Of a stretch of DNA of 8,479 nucleotides, positions 6,711 through 8,479 are shown in pieces. The DNA comes from an uncultured Clostridium sp. (GTDB taxonomy: Bacteria; Bacillota; Clostridia; Lachnospirales; Lachnospiraceae). How positions within the stretch are numbered: position 1 is the first letter of the stretch; the number at the start of each line of letters is the position of its first letter. The stretch lies in NCBI GenBank assembly GCA_900551225.1, contig URUZ01000257.1, forward strand, positions 1 through 8,479, written 5' to 3'. The position numbers and the translations under genes were made by a program. Below the pieces are notes generated by a model, which saw only the letters and a program-made list of their open reading frames with translations, was not told the origin of the DNA and did not search any database.

Positions 6711-8318
6711 TCATTTCCTATTTCCATCATTTGCCCTGGTCATCTGCTCCCGCTCTGCTGCCACGCGCCGGGCCGCCGTCTGCTTTAATACCTGCAGCTC
6801 CACCTTCCCGCTGGCGTTCATGGGGAGTTCACTGAATTCCAGGATATAGGCCGGCTGCTTGTACCTGGCCAGCCTTGGCTCCAGATGGGCCATCAGCGCT
6901 TCCTTGTCCGCCCGGTATCCCGGCTTTGGCACAATACAGGCGGCAATCTCCTCCTGCAGCACCTGGGCCGGAACCCCCACGACCTTCACGCTGTCAATCC
7001 AATCCAGTTCCCTGATAACCTGTTCTATCTCATATGGAGAGATGTTCTCCCCTGCCCGGATGATCATTTCCTTCAGCCTTCCGGTCACCCGCAGTTCTCC
7101 GTCCTCGCCAAATCTTCCGATATCACCTGTCCTGAGCCATCCATCCCCTGTAAATGCCTTTTCATTGGCTCCGGGGCGTTTGTAATAGCCGGACATCACA
7201 TTGTAACCCTTTACCTGTATTTCTCCATCCATGTCTGATCCCAGGATGTCCCCTGTCTCCACATCCGCGATTCGCACCTGGACATGTTCGATCACCTTCC
7301 CCACTGAGACAGCCTTTTTCTCAACAGGCTCATCCCAATCTGCAATGGTGACGCAGGGGGAGGTCTCCGTCTGCCCGTAGGAGGGTTGAAGATGCATTTC
7401 CGGAAAATGTCCGCAGATCTCCAGGTATTCCTCCCTGGTAAAGGGCGATCCCGCTATGATCCCGGACCTGACCCCCAGCCCAATGCGGCCTTTGTACCCG
7501 GTCTTGCGGATCATTGCCATAAACATGCTGGGAACCCCGTTTAAGATGGTGCAGCGGTATTCCTCAATGGCCGACCATACCGGGGCTGTCTTAAAGTACG
7601 GTACCAGATACATGGACATGCCACCCAGGATGCAGGCCACAATTCCGGCAGTTATGCCGAAGCAGTGAAACATGGGCACAGTTACGCACATCTTATCCTC
7701 AGGCCCCCAGCCCATGGCAGCCACCAGCGCTTTGGCGTTGTTCACCAGATTGTAGTGGGTCAGAACAACGCCCTTGGGCAGAGATGTTGTCCCTGAGGTA
7801 AAGATCATACAGGCCGGATGCTCTGAACCGATCCGGTCCTCCTGCTTCCGCAGCCACCCCGTTTCCCCGGGTGTACATGTTCCCTCTGTAAACATTTCCC
7901 CATCCATGGGTATGAAATGCCGGATACCCGGCATCCCGGCACGGATCTGGCTGATAATCTCCTCATAACCGGAGGCCTTGTAGCCCGCGCCGTAGAACAG
8001 CAGCTCCACGTCCGAATATTCCAATATCCTTCTAAGTTCATCTTTCTTATAGCAGGTGTTGATCAGAACCGGAACCGCGCCGATCTTGGTCAGCGCCAGA
8101 AATGTCATCACCCAGTGGGGACTGTTGGCGCTCCAGATCCCCACATGGGTCCCTTCCCTGATCCCCAGCCGTCCCATACGGACAGCCAGCAGATCCGAGA
8201 GGGCATCCAGGCGGGAATAGGAACAGCTCCAATCTTCCGTCTCCACAGACAGATGCGCTCCGCCGGCAGCGGCCCGCTCATGCAAACACTGGCCAATGGT
8301 TTTATTTATCAATTCCAT
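6711..8318 (-). CDS. AMP-forming acyl-CoA ligase (CaiC/CarB-like)
   Basis: A 535-residue ANL-superfamily enzyme that activates a carboxylic acid with ATP and CoA via an acyl-adenylate. Motifs in order are the phosphate loop FTSGTTSLPKG (173-183), YGQTETS (314-320), TGDIG (397-401), the hinge and A8 region GRLKEMIIRAGENISPYEIE (413-432), and NASGKVE with the catalytic Lys505. I chose ATG 8318 because AAAGGG (8332-8327) is well placed and the product MELINKTIGQ... starts like relatives. A GTG at 8360 with AGGAG (8376-8372) 11 bases upstream would add 14 residues and cannot be excluded. It is followed closely by the dehydrogenase gene. The order suggests it supplies the CoA substrate for the reductase, at least in the first turn before CoA transfer takes over. 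Similarity is to the crotonobetaine/carnitine and caffeate ligase group, but the substrate is unassigned. Confidence 0.93.
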   Translation of the reverse strand: MELINKTIGQCLHERAAAGGAHLSVETEDWSCSYSRLDALSDLLAVRMGRLGIREGTHVGIWSANSPHWVMTFLALTKIGAVPVLINTCYKKDELRRILEYSDVELLFYGAGYKASGYEEIISQIRAGMPGIRHFIPMDGEMFTEGTCTPGETGWLRKQEDRIGSEHPACMIFTSGTTSLPKGVVLTHYNLVNNAKALVAAMGWGPEDKMCVTVPMFHCFGITAGIVACILGGMSMYLVPYFKTAPVWSAIEEYRCTILNGVPSMFMAMIRKTGYKGRIGLGVRSGIIAGSPFTREEYLEICGHFPEMHLQPSYGQTETSPCVTIADWDEPVEKKAVSVGKVIEHVQVRIADVETGDILGSDMDGEIQVKGYNVMSGYYKRPGANEKAFTGDGWLRTGDIGRFGEDGELRVTGRLKEMIIRAGENISPYEIEQVIRELDWIDSVKVVGVPAQVLQEEIAACIVPKPGYRADKEALMAHLEPRLARYKQPAYILEFSELPMNASGKVELQVLKQTAARRVAAEREQMTRANDGNRK

Positions 8319-8390
8319 TAGGATTCCCTTTAACAAGGAGCCGCTGCTATGAAATGTCACGTAGCCGGCAGCTCCTGTCTCTCATTTAAA

Positions 8391-8479
8391 TTATCTGCGC
8401 TCGTCTTTCCACACAAACAGCGCGCCCTTGTCCGTCATCTCACTGATCTGGTCGTCTCCGTACCCCAGCTCTTTCAGGA
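8391..8479 (-). CDS. C-terminal end of a probable family III (CaiB/BaiF) CoA-transferase, partial
   Basis: The last 28 codons of a gene that starts beyond the right edge, ending at TAA 8393-8391. The tail LKELGYGDDQISEMTDKGAL resembles the C-terminal LxELGYsxxEIxxLxxxGxI helix that closes family III CoA-transferases such as CaiB and BaiF. It lies 72 bases before the preferred ligase start, on the same strand, with no terminator between, so it is probably the first or an earlier gene of the operon. In car and cai clusters a CoA-transferase moves CoA from the reduced product to the next substrate. The call rests on a short segment and on context. Confidence 0.55.
   Translation of the reverse strand, partial: LKELGYGDDQISEMTDKGALFVWKDERR

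Overview
The window looks like a chromosomal segment from an anaerobic, gut-type Clostridia, most likely a Lachnospiraceae relative. The reasons are strong AGGAGG-type ribosome binding sites, an AT-rich intergenic background around moderately GC-rich genes, a QueT-type transporter, and an acyl-CoA dehydrogenase/Etf cluster of the kind found in strict anaerobes. The genus call is inference, because no marker gene is present.

Layout. Positions 1-241 are an AT-rich leader in front of a forward-strand IclR-family regulator (242-1024). A perfect 16-bp hairpin (1058-1096) separates it from the convergent reverse-strand queT-like gene (1112-1609). The queT leader carries a good sigma-A promoter and a hairpin plus A-rich tail that resembles a preQ1-I riboswitch. 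At 1783-2316 lies a forward-strand remnant of a DUF4143-type ATPase that has lost its whole ATPase half. A second bidirectional hairpin (2341-2367) follows.

The rest of the window (2385-8479) is one reverse-strand operon. In transcription order it holds the C-terminal end of a probable family III (CaiB/BaiF) CoA-transferase, an AMP-forming acyl-CoA ligase, an acyl-CoA dehydrogenase, EtfB, an EtfA with an N-terminal two-cluster [4Fe-4S] domain, and a metallo-beta-lactamase-fold hydrolase. Spacings are short, and all genes except the hydrolase have clear Shine-Dalgarno sites.

How the genes fit together. The order CoA-transferase, CoA ligase, acyl-CoA dehydrogenase, EtfB, ferredoxin-domain EtfA matches the caffeate-reduction (car) cluster of Acetobacterium woodii and is similar in content to cai/gbu-type carnitine and gamma-butyrobetaine clusters. 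The likely role is activation of an unsaturated carboxylic acid to its CoA thioester, reduction of the 2-enoyl-CoA by the dehydrogenase/Etf complex (possibly with electron bifurcation to ferredoxin), and cycling of CoA by the transferase. The substrate cannot be read from the sequence. The terminal hydrolase could be a thioesterase or an accessory hydrolase. Its N-terminus carries an unusual in-frame array of ten 15-bp repeats encoding a five-residue motif, which is the oddest feature here.
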